Shown: in pieces, positions 27,272 through 36,394 of the stretch
Numbering within the stretch: the first letter of the stretch is position 1
Layout of the letters: every line of letters begins with the position of its first letter
DNA from: Streptomyces sp. NBC_00659
Lineage (GTDB): Bacteria > Actinomycetota > Actinomycetes > Streptomycetales > Streptomycetaceae
NCBI RefSeq assembly: GCF_036226925.1
Contig: NZ_CP109031.1
Location: forward strand, 4,216,001-4,280,000
Direction: 5' to 3'
DNA: 64,000 nt
Position numbers and translations under genes: made by a program
Notes under the pieces: generated by a model
What the model was told of the DNA's origin: nothing
Seen by the model: the letters and a program-made list of their open reading frames with translations, nothing else
The model's database searches: none

Positions 27272-27371
27272 CTTGTCCGCTGGACAAGCACCTCCGTCGG
27301 CGGATTTCCCCCTGGATTCCGTCGAGTCGCCGGAGGCGAGGGACGGGTGCGTCCCTTTGTCCAGTGGACGC
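27272..27371. promoter_or_regulatory. paired palindromic operator candidates
   Basis: CTTGTCCGCTGGACAAG (27272-27288) is a 17-base palindrome. TTTGTCCAGTGGACGC (27356-27371) repeats its core TTGTCC-N3-GGAC 84 bp away. Between them GGGACGGGTGCGTCCC forms a further hairpin. The near copy adjoins the ribosome site of the zinc-ribbon gene. The layout suggests two binding sites for one dimeric repressor. The 27262-27489 gap holds no gene. Confidence 0.5.
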
Positions 27372-27489
27372 TTCTCCCGGCGCGAACGCATCCGGCCTGT
27401 CGAGTGTTGGAGCCGATTTGGCCTTTCCTTGTCGGAAGGCTCCTGTCACCCGGCCTGATCTTTGCTTTTCACGATAGTCCTTTGCCCTT

Positions 27490-28344
27490 CTATGGGCCGG
27501 TTCGTTCGGCGTTCTTTGCCGCCACGACGGCATCGAAGACGTCCCGCTTGGGAATTCCCGCTTCGGCGGCGACGGCGGCGATGGCCTCCTTGCGCCGCTC
27601 CCCCGCCTCCTCGCGCACCCGCACCCGGCGCACCAGCTCGGCGGCGTCCAGTTCCTCGGCCTTCTCGGGGGCACCCTCGACGACGACGGTGATCTCGCCG
27701 CGGACGCCCTCGGCGGCCCAGGCGGCCAGCTCGCCGAGCGGGCCGCGCTTGACCTCCTCGTACGTCTTGGTCAGTTCGCGGCAGACGGCGGCGCGGCGCT
27801 GGGCGCCGAAGACCTCCGCCATGGCGGCGAGGGTGTCGTCGAGCCGGTGGGGCGCCTCGAAGTAGACGAGCGTGCGGCGTTCCTCGGCGACCTCCCGCAG
27901 CCGGGACAGTCGCTCGCCGGCCTTCCTGGGCAGGAAGCCCTCGAAGCAGAAGCGGTCGACGGGCAGGCCGGACAGCGCGAGCGCGGTGAGCACGGCGGAG
28001 GGGCCGGGGACGGCGGTGACCTTGATGTCCTTCTCGACCGCGGCCGCGACCAGCCGGTAGCCGGGATCCGACACGGAGGGCATCCCGGCGTCGGTCACGA
28101 GCAGGACCCGCGCCCCGCCGACGAGCGCCTCGACGAGTTCGGGAGTCCGGGCGGCCTCGTTCCCCTCGAAGTACGACACGATCCGCCCCGTCGGCTGGAC
28201 ACCGAGGGACTGGGTGAGGCGGCGCAGCCTGCGCGTGTCCTCGGCGGCGACGACATCTGCCCCGGTCAGTTCCGTGGCGAGCCGTGGCGGCGCGTCGGAG
28301 ATGTCGCCGATGGGGGTGCCTGCCAACACAAGGATTCCTGTCAC
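27490..28344 (-). CDS. rsmI: 16S rRNA (cytidine1402-2'-O)-methyltransferase
   Basis: A 284-residue tetrapyrrole-methylase-fold enzyme that 2'-O-methylates C1402 of 16S rRNA. It shows GTPIGDISDAPPR near the N-terminus, AAEDTRRLRRL, LVTDAGMPSVSDPGYRLV and VPGPSAVLTALALSG, the RsmI signature blocks. The GTG at 28344 follows GAGG. It diverges from pmt with a gap of under 100 bp, an arrangement common in actinobacteria. Confidence 0.95.
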   Translation of the reverse strand: MTGILVLAGTPIGDISDAPPRLATELTGADVVAAEDTRRLRRLTQSLGVQPTGRIVSYFEGNEAARTPELVEALVGGARVLLVTDAGMPSVSDPGYRLVAAAVEKDIKVTAVPGPSAVLTALALSGLPVDRFCFEGFLPRKAGERLSRLREVAEERRTLVYFEAPHRLDDTLAAMAEVFGAQRRAAVCRELTKTYEEVKRGPLGELAAWAAEGVRGEITVVVEGAPEKAEELDAAELVRRVRVREEAGERRKEAIAAVAAEAGIPKRDVFDAVVAAKNAERTGP

Positions 28345-28440
28345 GGTTCCATCCTCGCAGGGGCGCGGCCCGACAAGCTCATCCGACCGGAAGGGGCCCA
28401 TGCACGGGACTCCCACAGACCTGTTCCCTACGATGGCGCG

Positions 28441-30177
28441 GTGACCAGTACCGCGTCCTCCACGGACACCCGGCAGGGCCAGGCCGCAGCGCAGCGGCCG
28501 TCGTGGCAGCAGCGGCTGCGCCGATTCGGCTACACGACGCCGCCCAGAAGTGATGTGCGCGACCGGCTCGTACCGCCGTACGCCAAGCCAGGCCCCGGAA
28601 TCTGGGCCTCGCTCGGGCTGCGCCAGGAGGCCGCCGACCGTTTCAACCGCTGGTCGGGCTGGGTGGGCCCGCTCCTGGTGACCCTGCTCGCCGGGTTGCT
28701 GCGGTTCTGGAACCTGGGCAGCCCGAAGGCGGTGATATTCGACGAGACGTATTACGCCAAGGACGCCTGGGCGCTCTTCCACCGCGGCTACGAGGTCAAC
28801 TGGGCGAAGAACGCCAACGACCTGATCCTCCAGCGCGACGGGCACGTCACGGTCCCCAGCGACGCCGCCTATGTCGTGCACCCGCCGGTCGGCAAGTACG
28901 TCATCGGGCTCGGCGAGTGGATGTTCGGCTTCAACCCCTTCGGCTGGCGCTTCATGACGGCGCTGCTCGGCACGCTGTCGGTGCTGCTGCTGTGCCGGAT
29001 CGGACGCCGGCTGTTCCGCTCGACGTTCCTCGGCTGCCTCGCGGGCACGCTGATGGCGGTGGACGGTCTGCACTTCGTGATGAGCCGCACCTCGCTGCTC
29101 GACGGCGTGCTGATGTTCTTCGTGCTGGCGGCCTTCGGCTGTCTGGTCGTGGACCGGGACAAGGCGCGGGCCAGGCTGGCCGCCGCGCTGCCCGCCGACG
29201 AGAACGGTTTCGTCCGCCCCGACGCGCACATCGCCGAGACGACCCGGCTGGGCCTGCGGCCCTGGCGCTGGGGGGCGGGCCTGATGCTGGGCCTGGCCAT
29301 CGGCACCAAGTGGAACGGGCTGTACGTCCTCGCCGCGTTCTGTGTGATGGCGGTCCTGTGGGACGTGGCCTCGCGCAGGGTGGCGGGCGCCCGCCACCCC
29401 TACGTGGCATCGCTCCGGCACGACACGGGCCTCGCGTTCCTGGCGACGGTCCCGGTCGCCCTGTCCGTGTACCTGGTCTCGTGGACCGGCTGGATCCTGT
29501 CGCCGGACAACGGCAAGGGCGGCTACTTCCGCAACTGGGCCCTGACGGACGGCAGAGGCGGCAACTGGACCTTCCTCCCGGACTGGCTGCGCAGCCTGTG
29601 GCACTACGAGCACGAGGTCTACAAGTTCCACGTCGGGCTGTCGTCGCCGCACACCTACCAGTCCAACCCGTGGAGCTGGCTCGTCCTCGGCCGCCCGGTC
29701 TCGTACTTCTACGAGTCCCCGCTGCCCGGCAAGGACGGCTGCCCCTCCGACGCCGGCGACAAGTGCGCCCGTGAGGTGCTGGCGCTCGGCACGCCCCTGC
29801 TGTGGTGGGCCGCCTGCTTCGCGATCCTGTACGTGCTGTGGCGCTGGGCCTTCCGCCGTGACTGGCGGGCGGGCGCCATCGCCTGCGCCGTCGCGGCCGG
29901 CTACCTCCCCTGGTTCATGTACCAGGAGCGCACGATCTTCCTCTTCTACGCCGTCGTCTTCGTCCCGTTCCTGTGCCTCGCCGTGACGATGATGATCGGC
30001 GCGATCCTCGGCCCACCGGGCGCCGGAGAACGCCGCCGCGTCATCGGCGCGGCCGGAGCGGGCGTCCTGGTCCTCCTGATCCTCTGGAATTTCATCTACT
30101 TCTGGCCCCTGTACACCGGCACCGCCATCCCGATCGAACAGTGGCGGTCCCGGATGTGGCTGGATACGTGGGTCTAG
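28441..30177 (+). CDS. pmt: protein O-mannosyltransferase
   Basis: A 578-residue GT39 membrane enzyme that moves mannose from polyprenyl-phosphate-mannose onto Ser/Thr of secreted proteins. The catalytic acidic pair D101-E102 lies in the first outside loop (IFDETYYAKDAW), and about ten further hydrophobic segments follow. In S. coelicolor, Pmt glycosylates the phage receptor and lipoproteins, and its loss increases antibiotic sensitivity (established). A TACGAT -10 hexamer at 28429-28434 is only 6 bases before the GTG, so the transcript is probably leaderless. Two penicillin-binding proteins follow nearby on the same strand. Confidence 0.93.
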   Translation: MTSTASSTDTRQGQAAAQRPSWQQRLRRFGYTTPPRSDVRDRLVPPYAKPGPGIWASLGLRQEAADRFNRWSGWVGPLLVTLLAGLLRFWNLGSPKAVIFDETYYAKDAWALFHRGYEVNWAKNANDLILQRDGHVTVPSDAAYVVHPPVGKYVIGLGEWMFGFNPFGWRFMTALLGTLSVLLLCRIGRRLFRSTFLGCLAGTLMAVDGLHFVMSRTSLLDGVLMFFVLAAFGCLVVDRDKARARLAAALPADENGFVRPDAHIAETTRLGLRPWRWGAGLMLGLAIGTKWNGLYVLAAFCVMAVLWDVASRRVAGARHPYVASLRHDTGLAFLATVPVALSVYLVSWTGWILSPDNGKGGYFRNWALTDGRGGNWTFLPDWLRSLWHYEHEVYKFHVGLSSPHTYQSNPWSWLVLGRPVSYFYESPLPGKDGCPSDAGDKCAREVLALGTPLLWWAACFAILYVLWRWAFRRDWRAGAIACAVAAGYLPWFMYQERTIFLFYAVVFVPFLCLAVTMMIGAILGPPGAGERRRVIGAAGAGVLVLLILWNFIYFWPLYTGTAIPIEQWRSRMWLDTWV

Positions 30178-30189
30178 CCGGGCGAACAA

Positions 30190-30226
30190 ACCGAGAGGGC
30201 GCGACCGGCGGTCGCGCCCTCTCGGT
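30190..30226 (+). terminator. pmt terminator
   Basis: A perfect 17-bp stem ACCGAGAGGGCGCGACC (30190-30206) with a 3-base loop pairs with 30210-30226 and is followed by CGTTGT. It lies 12 bp after the pmt stop. Confidence 0.9.
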
Positions 30227-30321
30227 CGTTGTCGGCCGCCGACGGAGGGGTCCATCGGCCGCTGGGACTAGGTCCTGCGCCTCAGGCGTGCTTCGGGCCT
30301 GCCTGGCTAGGGTCGGACCTC

Positions 30322-30810
30322 ATGGAGACCACGGGAATCGTTCGCCGCGAGACGGCGGAGCGTATACGCGACGCTCTGGAGCGGCTCGCCACCGAGCGGG
30401 ATGTGTGGGTGTCGACGGCTCACCCTGATCACGGGCCGCACCAGGTGCCGCTGTGGTTCCTGTGGGACGGGCGAGCGATGTGGATGTGCACCGGCGCCAC
30501 TTCCGTGACCGCGCGGAACGTCCGTAAGGAGGCGCGCGTGCGCCTGGCGCTGCCGGACACCTTCGACGTGGTGCTCCTCCAAGGTGAGGCGGAGTGCTTC
30601 CCGGACCAAGAGGTGCCCGGAGACGCAGCGGAGGCGTTCGCCGGAAAGTTCGGGTGGGACCCACGCGTGGAAGAGGGTTCCTTCCTGTATGTGCGAGTGG
30701 CCCCGAGGACGGTGCGCGCCTGGCGCGGCGAGCCGGAACTGCGCGGGAGAGTCATCATGCGCGACGGAATCTGGCTGGACACGGCATCATCGGCGCCGGC
30801 ATCCGCCTGA
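30322..30810 (+). CDS. pyridoxamine 5'-phosphate oxidase-like flavin/F420-binding protein
   Basis: A 162-residue split-beta-barrel protein. The strand pattern VWVSTAHPDHGPHQVPLWFLWDG followed by MCTGATSVTARNVRKEARV is typical of the PNPOx-like F420/FMN families of actinobacteria, where the K/R after the second strand contacts the cofactor phosphate. The substrate is unknown; relatives include F420-dependent reductases and heme-degrading proteins. A TAGGGT -10 hexamer at 30308-30313 ends 8 bases before the ATG, suggesting a leaderless message. Confidence 0.8.
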   Translation: METTGIVRRETAERIRDALERLATERDVWVSTAHPDHGPHQVPLWFLWDGRAMWMCTGATSVTARNVRKEARVRLALPDTFDVVLLQGEAECFPDQEVPGDAAEAFAGKFGWDPRVEEGSFLYVRVAPRTVRAWRGEPELRGRVIMRDGIWLDTASSAPASA

Positions 30811-30868
30811 CCGTGGCCGGATAGCCGGGGCCAGACCGACCCGGCTGGCCGAAAAGAAACGCATGGAT

Positions 30869-30895
30869 GCATCCGTGAATAACGTTCACGGATGC
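30869..30895 (+). terminator. hairpin after the PNPOx-like gene
   Basis: GCATCCGTGAA (30869-30879) pairs perfectly with TTCACGGATGC (30885-30895) across a 5-base loop, about 60 bp after the stop. There is no T-run, so it could also act as an operator. Confidence 0.55.
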
Positions 30896-30977
30896 GTCTC
30901 CGTGGTTTGAGCAACAATTCGGCGAAGGTCTGCACCACGAGCCCCGTCCGCACCTACAGTGCGAAGTGAACCGGCTT

Positions 30978-30995
30978 TTCTGAACGCGTTCAGAA
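30978..30995. promoter_or_regulatory. 18-bp palindrome upstream of the PBP pair
   Basis: TTCTGAACGCGTTCAGAA is a perfect palindrome 36 bp before the first PBP start codon. Its length and symmetry fit a dimeric repressor operator, for instance of TetR type. No adjacent regulator gene identifies the binder. Confidence 0.45.
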
Positions 30996-31030
30996 GTTCG
31001 GAGGAGGGTTCACGGGGAGGGATTCGCGCA

Positions 31031-32659
31031 ATGCGCAAGGGGGCCAGGGCTGCCGTCATAGGCAGTGTGTTCGCGGTGATGGTGGGCGGCGCCGGGTACG
31101 GCGCCTACAACGTGGTGACCGCGGTCAGCGGGGGCGGTGCGACGGGAGACGGCGGGCCCGCCGCGGTGAAGACCGGGCCGCCGAGCGACGCCGAGGTCAA
31201 GGAGGCCAGCCGCGCGTTCTTCGCGGCCTGGGAGAAGGGCGACGCGGCCGAGGCGGCCGCGGACACGAACTACGCGTCGAGCGCCGAGGGGCTGCTCGCC
31301 GGCTACCGCGACGACGCGCATCTGACCGACGTGAAGATCACGCCGGGCGCCGCGTCCGGTGCGCGGGTGCCGTTCTCCGTCAAGGCGACGGTGTCGTACG
31401 ACGGGAAGAGCAAGCCGTTCGCGTACGACTCCGAACTGACCGTCGTCCGCGGCGAGACCACCGGGAAGGCCCTGGTCGGCTGGAAGCCGTCCGTCGTCCA
31501 CCCGGAGCTGAAGGACGGCGACACCCTGGTCACGGGCGAGTCGGCGAGCCCGGCGATCGAGGCCGTGGACCGGAACAACGTTGTCCTGACGAAGGAGAAG
31601 TACCCGTCCCTCGGACCGATCCTGGACGCGCTCCGGGAGAAGTACGGCGACACGGCGGGCGGCACCCCCGGTATCGAGCTGTCGATCCGGCACAGCGGCG
31701 AGAGCAGCGGCGACACGGCCCTGGTCACTCTCGCCGAGGGACGGGCGGGCAAGGTCCGTACGACACTCAGCGCGAGCGCGCAGGCCGCCGCGGAGAAGGC
31801 CGTCACCCAGTTCGCCGAATCCTCCGTGGTGGCCGTCAAACCCAGCACCGGAGAGGTGCTCGCCGTAGCCAACCACCGCGCGGACGGCTTCAACGCGGCC
31901 TTCCTCGGCAAACTCGCGCCCGGCTCCACGATGAAGATCATCAGCGCGGCGACCCTCATCGACAACGGCATCACGACGGCCAACGGCCCCGCGCCCTGCC
32001 CGCCCGACGCGGCCTGGCAGAGCCAGACCTTCCACAACCTCAAGGGCATGCAGCCGCAGCTGAACGCCACGCTCTCCGACAGCTTCGCACGCTCGTGCAA
32101 CACCGCTTTCGTGAAGTACGCGGACGCGGTGAAGGTCGACTCCCTCACCAACGAGGCCCAGCAGCGCTTCGGACTCGGTCAGAACAACTGGAAGACCGGC
32201 ATCGATTCCTTCGACGGCTCCGTGCCCGCCTCCGGCGGCCCGGACACGGCGGCCAACATGATCGGCCAGGGCCAGGTCCAGATGAGCCCGCTGAACATGG
32301 CGTCGGTGACCGCCACCGCGATGACGGGCGTCTTCCGGCAGCCGGTCATCGTGCCGCGCTCCCTCGACGACCGTGAACTGGCCACCGCGAAGGGCCTGTC
32401 CAGCGCTACGGTCGCGCAGCTCCGCGCGATGATGAACCGCACGGCCGTCAGCGGCACCGCGGCCCCGGTGATGAGCGCACTCGGCGGCAGCATCGGAGCC
32501 AAGACCGGCTCCGCCGAGGTCGACGGCCAGGCCAAGTCCAACAGCTGGTTCACCGGATACCGCAACGACATGGCGGCCGCCGCCATGACGCAGGAGGGCG
32601 GTCACGGCGGTCAAGCGGCCGGCCCGATCGTCGCAGCTGTGCTACGAACGGGCGGCTGA
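31031..32659 (+). CDS. penicillin-binding protein with MecA-N (NTF2-like) domain
   Basis: A 542-residue protein: an N-terminal TM anchor (about 7-27), an NTF2-like MecA-N domain (about 50-150), then a transpeptidase domain with S299-T-M-K302 (SxxK), SCN in FARSCNTAF (SxN) and KTGSAEV (KTG). All three active-site motifs are present, so it should acylate with beta-lactams and cross-link peptidoglycan. The dimer-type domain is shortened, unlike classical class B PBPs such as FtsI. GGGGAGGG precedes the ATG. A tandem paralogue starts 115 bp downstream. Confidence 0.9.
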   Translation: MRKGARAAVIGSVFAVMVGGAGYGAYNVVTAVSGGGATGDGGPAAVKTGPPSDAEVKEASRAFFAAWEKGDAAEAAADTNYASSAEGLLAGYRDDAHLTDVKITPGAASGARVPFSVKATVSYDGKSKPFAYDSELTVVRGETTGKALVGWKPSVVHPELKDGDTLVTGESASPAIEAVDRNNVVLTKEKYPSLGPILDALREKYGDTAGGTPGIELSIRHSGESSGDTALVTLAEGRAGKVRTTLSASAQAAAEKAVTQFAESSVVAVKPSTGEVLAVANHRADGFNAAFLGKLAPGSTMKIISAATLIDNGITTANGPAPCPPDAAWQSQTFHNLKGMQPQLNATLSDSFARSCNTAFVKYADAVKVDSLTNEAQQRFGLGQNNWKTGIDSFDGSVPASGGPDTAANMIGQGQVQMSPLNMASVTATAMTGVFRQPVIVPRSLDDRELATAKGLSSATVAQLRAMMNRTAVSGTAAPVMSALGGSIGAKTGSAEVDGQAKSNSWFTGYRNDMAAAAMTQEGGHGGQAAGPIVAAVLRTGG

Positions 32660-32773
32660 AGTCGCTCCGCACAGAACGGGACCCTAGGGTGGTGCTTCTC
32701 GTTGAGGAGCGAGAGGCACGGGGGCATCACGGAGCATCACGGGGCACCAGGGGACGGCGGAGGAAACAGGGCT

Positions 32774-34450
32774 GTGGGCAAGAGAAGGCGCGTCGCCGAG
32801 CGACGGAAGACGAAGCAGCCCGCCGTACTCGGCGGGGTGATCGCCGTGGCCGTCGTCGGCGGGGCGCTGGGTGCCTACAGCCTCTACGGAAGCGGGGCGT
32901 CGGCCGACGAGGGGACCACGGCCACCACCCGCAAGGCCGTCAAGACGGGCCCGCTGTCGGCCGCCGAGGTCACCATGGCGTCCACCGCCTTCCTGAACGC
33001 CTGGCAGAGCGGCGATGTCACCGCGGCGGCCGCGGCGACCGACGACTCGGCCGCCGCCACGACCACGCTGACCGGCTTCGGCAAGGACGCCCACGTCAGC
33101 GACGTGACCCTGACCGGCGGCAAGCGCTCGGGCGCCGACGTCCCCTTCACCGTCAAGGCCAAGGTCACCTACAAGGGCATGACCAAGCCCCTGTCGTACT
33201 CCTCGAAACTGACGGTCGTGCGGGGGGCCAAGGACGGCGTAGCGCTGGTCGGCTGGAAGCCGTCCGTGGTCCACCCGGACCTCCAGGACGGCGACCGGCT
33301 GGTGACCGGTGAGGCCGGGGCACCGCCGGTCACCGCCATCGACCGCCACGGCGGTGAGCTGACCGCCGCCAAGTACCCCTCCCTCGGCACCGTCCTCGAC
33401 GGGCTGCGCGAGAAGTACGGCAAGACGGCCGGCGGCAAGGCGGGCATAGAGCTGCGCGTGGTCCGCAAGGCCGCGGCCAAGGGCGCCCAGAAGACCCCCG
33501 ACAAGACCCTGCTGACGCTCAGCGCGGGCACGCCGGGCAAGGTCCAGACGACGCTCAGCCCGACCCTCCAGGCGGAGGCCGAGCGTCTGGTGGCCGCCAA
33601 GCCCAAGGCGTCGGTGGTGCTGATGCGGCCCTCGACCGGTGAGATCCTCGCCGTCGCGAACACCGGCCACGGCTTCAACACCGCCTTCCAGGGCTCCCTA
33701 GCGCCCGGCTCCACGATGAAGGTCATCACGGCGTCGATGCTCTTCGAGAAGGGGCTCGCCTCCCCCGACAAGTCGCATCCCTGCCCCAAGACGGTGACGT
33801 ACGGCGGCTGGAAGTTCCACAACGACGACGACTTCGAGATCAAGAACGGCACGTTCAAGGCGAGCTTCGCGCGGTCCTGCAACACGGCCTTCATCTCCCA
33901 GGCCAAGAAGCTGAAGGACGACGACCTGACCAAGCAGGCCCAGCAGGTCTTCGGCCTGGGCCTGAACAACTGGGCCATCGGGGTGCCGTCGGCGGACGGC
34001 TCGGTGCCGGTGCAGAGCGCCGCGCAGATGGCCGCCGAGCTGATGGGCCAGGGCGGGGTCCGCATGAACCCGCTGAACATGGCGTCCGTCGCCTCCACGG
34101 TCCAGTCCGGCACCTTCCACCAGCCGTACCTGGTCGCCCCGTCGGTCGACCACCGCACGCTGGCCAAGGCCTCCCGCACGATGTCCGCGACGACGCTCGC
34201 CCAGCTCCGCGAGGTCATGCAGTACACGGCCGCCGCCGGCACCGCCGCCGAGGCCATGGCCGGACTCGGCCCCGACTACGGTGCCAAGACCGGCTCCGCC
34301 GAGGTCGACAACCAGAAGCAGCCCAACGGCTGGTTCACCGCGTGGAAGGGCGACCTGGCGGGAGCCGGCGTCGTCCAGCAGGGCGGCCACGGCGGCAGCA
34401 CGGCGGGCCCGATCGTGGCAGCCCTCCTGAAGGCGGGAAGCGGCGGCTGA
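32774..34450 (+). CDS. penicillin-binding protein with MecA-N domain, tandem paralogue
   Basis: A 558-residue paralogue of the preceding protein with the same order: TM anchor, NTF2-like domain (KTGPLSAAEVTMASTAFLNA), then the transpeptidase with S313-T-M-K316, SCN in FARSCNTAFIS, and KTGSAEVD. The duplication is clear from shared stretches such as LVGWKPSVVHP and KYPSLG. The GTG at 32774 follows GGAGGAA. In S. coelicolor the equivalent pair lies close to pmt and to the SsgA-like gene ssgE, which hints at sporulation-stage wall synthesis; this is inference. Confidence 0.9.
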   Translation: MGKRRRVAERRKTKQPAVLGGVIAVAVVGGALGAYSLYGSGASADEGTTATTRKAVKTGPLSAAEVTMASTAFLNAWQSGDVTAAAAATDDSAAATTTLTGFGKDAHVSDVTLTGGKRSGADVPFTVKAKVTYKGMTKPLSYSSKLTVVRGAKDGVALVGWKPSVVHPDLQDGDRLVTGEAGAPPVTAIDRHGGELTAAKYPSLGTVLDGLREKYGKTAGGKAGIELRVVRKAAAKGAQKTPDKTLLTLSAGTPGKVQTTLSPTLQAEAERLVAAKPKASVVLMRPSTGEILAVANTGHGFNTAFQGSLAPGSTMKVITASMLFEKGLASPDKSHPCPKTVTYGGWKFHNDDDFEIKNGTFKASFARSCNTAFISQAKKLKDDDLTKQAQQVFGLGLNNWAIGVPSADGSVPVQSAAQMAAELMGQGGVRMNPLNMASVASTVQSGTFHQPYLVAPSVDHRTLAKASRTMSATTLAQLREVMQYTAAAGTAAEAMAGLGPDYGAKTGSAEVDNQKQPNGWFTAWKGDLAGAGVVQQGGHGGSTAGPIVAALLKAGSGG

Positions 34451-34596
34451 CACCCGCTCTCCGGCTCCGGGAAGCGCTCCCGGCCCCGCGGATCCGCCCG
34501 GGGCAGGGGCCGCGCCGGCCCGGGGATGCAACTGTCCAGGAGCAGACGGAAGTCGGAGAGCGCGTCGATGTCAGTGGGGCCTTCTACGCTCCGCGC

Positions 34597-35385
34597 ATGA
34601 CGTTCTCGCTTCCCGTAGGCCTGCCGTCCGGCCGCGGCGTGCCCGTCGGCTCACCGGTCATGTGGTACGCCGACAAGATGCCGTACGCCCCGCTGCTGGA
34701 CGCGTGGACCCGCGCCCAGCGGCAGCAGGACACCACCGGCCTGCGCCCGATCCTCTGCTACGCGGACGACGACCACCCGCGCTCCCTCGACCTCGCCGAG
34801 ATAGATGCCGTCGACCTCGGACCCGCGATGGAGCAGGCGTGGCACGACGACCGTCGGCGCCGGCTCGCGTGGCGGGCCGAGCCCTCCGCTCCACCGGCGA
34901 TCCCCGAGGACCTCGCGGAGTTCATCGAGCCCTGGGAGGACGACCCGGGTCCGCCGTTCGACCGGTGGCCGGGCCTGGCCCCCGCCACCCTCTCCTCGGG
35001 CGTCGACCCCGACGAGGCCGCCAGGGCGGTCTTCACCCGCCTCCTGAACGAGGCGGGGGGAATGTCACTCGGCCTCGTGCGGGCCGCGCGGAGCGCCGAC
35101 ATCCCCGCCGTCATCGGCTGGCGCGCGGAAGCGCCCCTCCCCCTGCTCTGCGCGCTGCTGCGGAGCTGGGAGGACCGTTTCGGGGCGCGTGTCCTGGCCG
35201 CGATCGGATCGACGCTGTACGTCTCCGTCGCGAACCCGCCGCGCGACCGGCGGCAGGCCGACCACATCGCCCTCGAACACCTTCTGACCACGGCCGACAA
35301 CATCGTCGACGACCCTCCGACACCGTTCCCCGAGTACGCGGCGTCACTCGTCGACGCCCCGCTGTGGAGCTTCTGGTGGGACTGA
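34597..35385 (+). CDS. DUF4253 protein
   Basis: A 262-residue soluble protein matching the DUF4253 pattern: a variable N-terminal half, then a C-terminal half containing DIPAVIGW, LLRSWEDRFGARVLAAIG and LYVSVANPP, ending FPEYAASLVDAPLWSFWWD. The function is unknown. TACGCT at 34585-34590 lies 6 bases before the ATG, so it is probably leaderless and has its own promoter. It is separate from the PBP pair upstream. Confidence 0.8.
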   Translation: MTFSLPVGLPSGRGVPVGSPVMWYADKMPYAPLLDAWTRAQRQQDTTGLRPILCYADDDHPRSLDLAEIDAVDLGPAMEQAWHDDRRRRLAWRAEPSAPPAIPEDLAEFIEPWEDDPGPPFDRWPGLAPATLSSGVDPDEAARAVFTRLLNEAGGMSLGLVRAARSADIPAVIGWRAEAPLPLLCALLRSWEDRFGARVLAAIGSTLYVSVANPPRDRRQADHIALEHLLTTADNIVDDPPTPFPEYAASLVDAPLWSFWWD

Positions 35386-35455
35386 GGCCGCAGGCCCGGC
35401 AACCTGTCGGGGACCCGGTCGCGTGCGCCGTGCACCGGCCACTAGCGTGCGGTAC

Positions 35456-35986
35456 ATGAACGTCACCGATGAGAACGCCGGCGAGGGCCAGTCCTCCGTC
35501 GAGAACGACACCGACCCCCGTTTCGCCGAGGCTCTGCGGGAGCTGGGCCTCGGCGAGGTGATCGCACGTGTCCGGCGCTTCCCCGCCACGGCCCGCACGA
35601 CCCCCGAGGCAGCCGCGGCGATCGGCTGCGAACCCAGCCAGATCTGCAAGTCGCTGTTCTTCGCGGCGGACGGGGCTCCGGTGCTGGTGCTGCTGGACGG
35701 CTCGGCGCACGTCGGCATGGAGCTCGTGCGGCGGCAACTGGGCGCCGAGAAGATCACCCGTGCGGGGGCACACCTCGTGCGGGAGTCGACCGGGTACGGG
35801 ACCGGCGCGGTGCCGCCCTTCGGACACCGTACGAGGATCCGTGTGCTGGTCGACCGTTCGGTGCTCGGCCACGACACGGTGTGGGCCTCGGCGGGCACCC
35901 CGTTCACCGTCTTCCCCATGGACCCGCGGAGCCTGATCGCGCACGCGGGCGGCACACTGGTGGACGTGCGCGAGCCGATGGCGTGA
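35456..35986 (+). CDS. YbaK/EbsC-family aminoacyl-tRNA deacylase-like protein
   Basis: A 176-residue YbaK-fold protein: EPSQICKSLFFAADG carries the conserved Lys of the active site, with the family blocks LGAEKITRA and GYGTGAVPPFGH. Relatives hydrolyse mischarged aminoacyl-tRNA in trans (Cys-tRNAPro, Ala-tRNAPro). It has a 30-residue acidic N-terminal extension. A TAGCGT -10 hexamer at 35443-35448 suggests a leaderless transcript. It is the last core gene before the surface-protein island. Confidence 0.85.
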   Translation: MNVTDENAGEGQSSVENDTDPRFAEALRELGLGEVIARVRRFPATARTTPEAAAAIGCEPSQICKSLFFAADGAPVLVLLDGSAHVGMELVRRQLGAEKITRAGAHLVRESTGYGTGAVPPFGHRTRIRVLVDRSVLGHDTVWASAGTPFTVFPMDPRSLIAHAGGTLVDVREPMA

Positions 35987-36394
35987 CGCCGCTCGTCGCC
36001 GCGGCCATCACCTTCGACGGCCGCCTCTCAGCGGCCCGTCGGTAGCCCCAACCACCCTCGGTTGCACGGCTCGTTCGACAGCCCCCGCCTCGGCATCACC
36101 CTGCCGCCGAAGATCAGAACAACGAGCCAATAGTCCGCAGCCCTAACTCTCGCTCCAGGTCATTGGGTTGACGCGACGGTGTGCCGGCCGGGCCCTCGTC
36201 CGCAGCGCGTCCATACCGTATGCCGAACAGCAAAGCCTCTTTCTGTGGCGCCAGTTGGCGTCAACTCCGGGCCCGGCCCCTCCTCCGTACACGATGGCCT
36301 CCGCGCTCCGACCACCCGGCGCTACTGCTAGTGTTCATCCGGTCACGCTAGGCAACTAGCTATCACGTGTAAGCAATGGAGAACCGAGGGTTCC
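35987..36394 (+). promoter_or_regulatory. gene-free border and promoter region of the surface-protein island
   Basis: About 400 bp have no supported gene. A TAGTGT -10-like hexamer at 36329-36334 could serve the first small secreted protein. GAGGG lies just before its ATG. The palindromic fragment TGGCGCCAGTTGGCG is near 36246. No integrase, direct repeats or att-like sequence was found at this border. Confidence 0.4.

Noticed and set aside
35987..36394. Possible small genes in the island border
   Set aside because: No frame has a ribosome site, signal peptide or recognisable motif; only promoter-like elements are seen.
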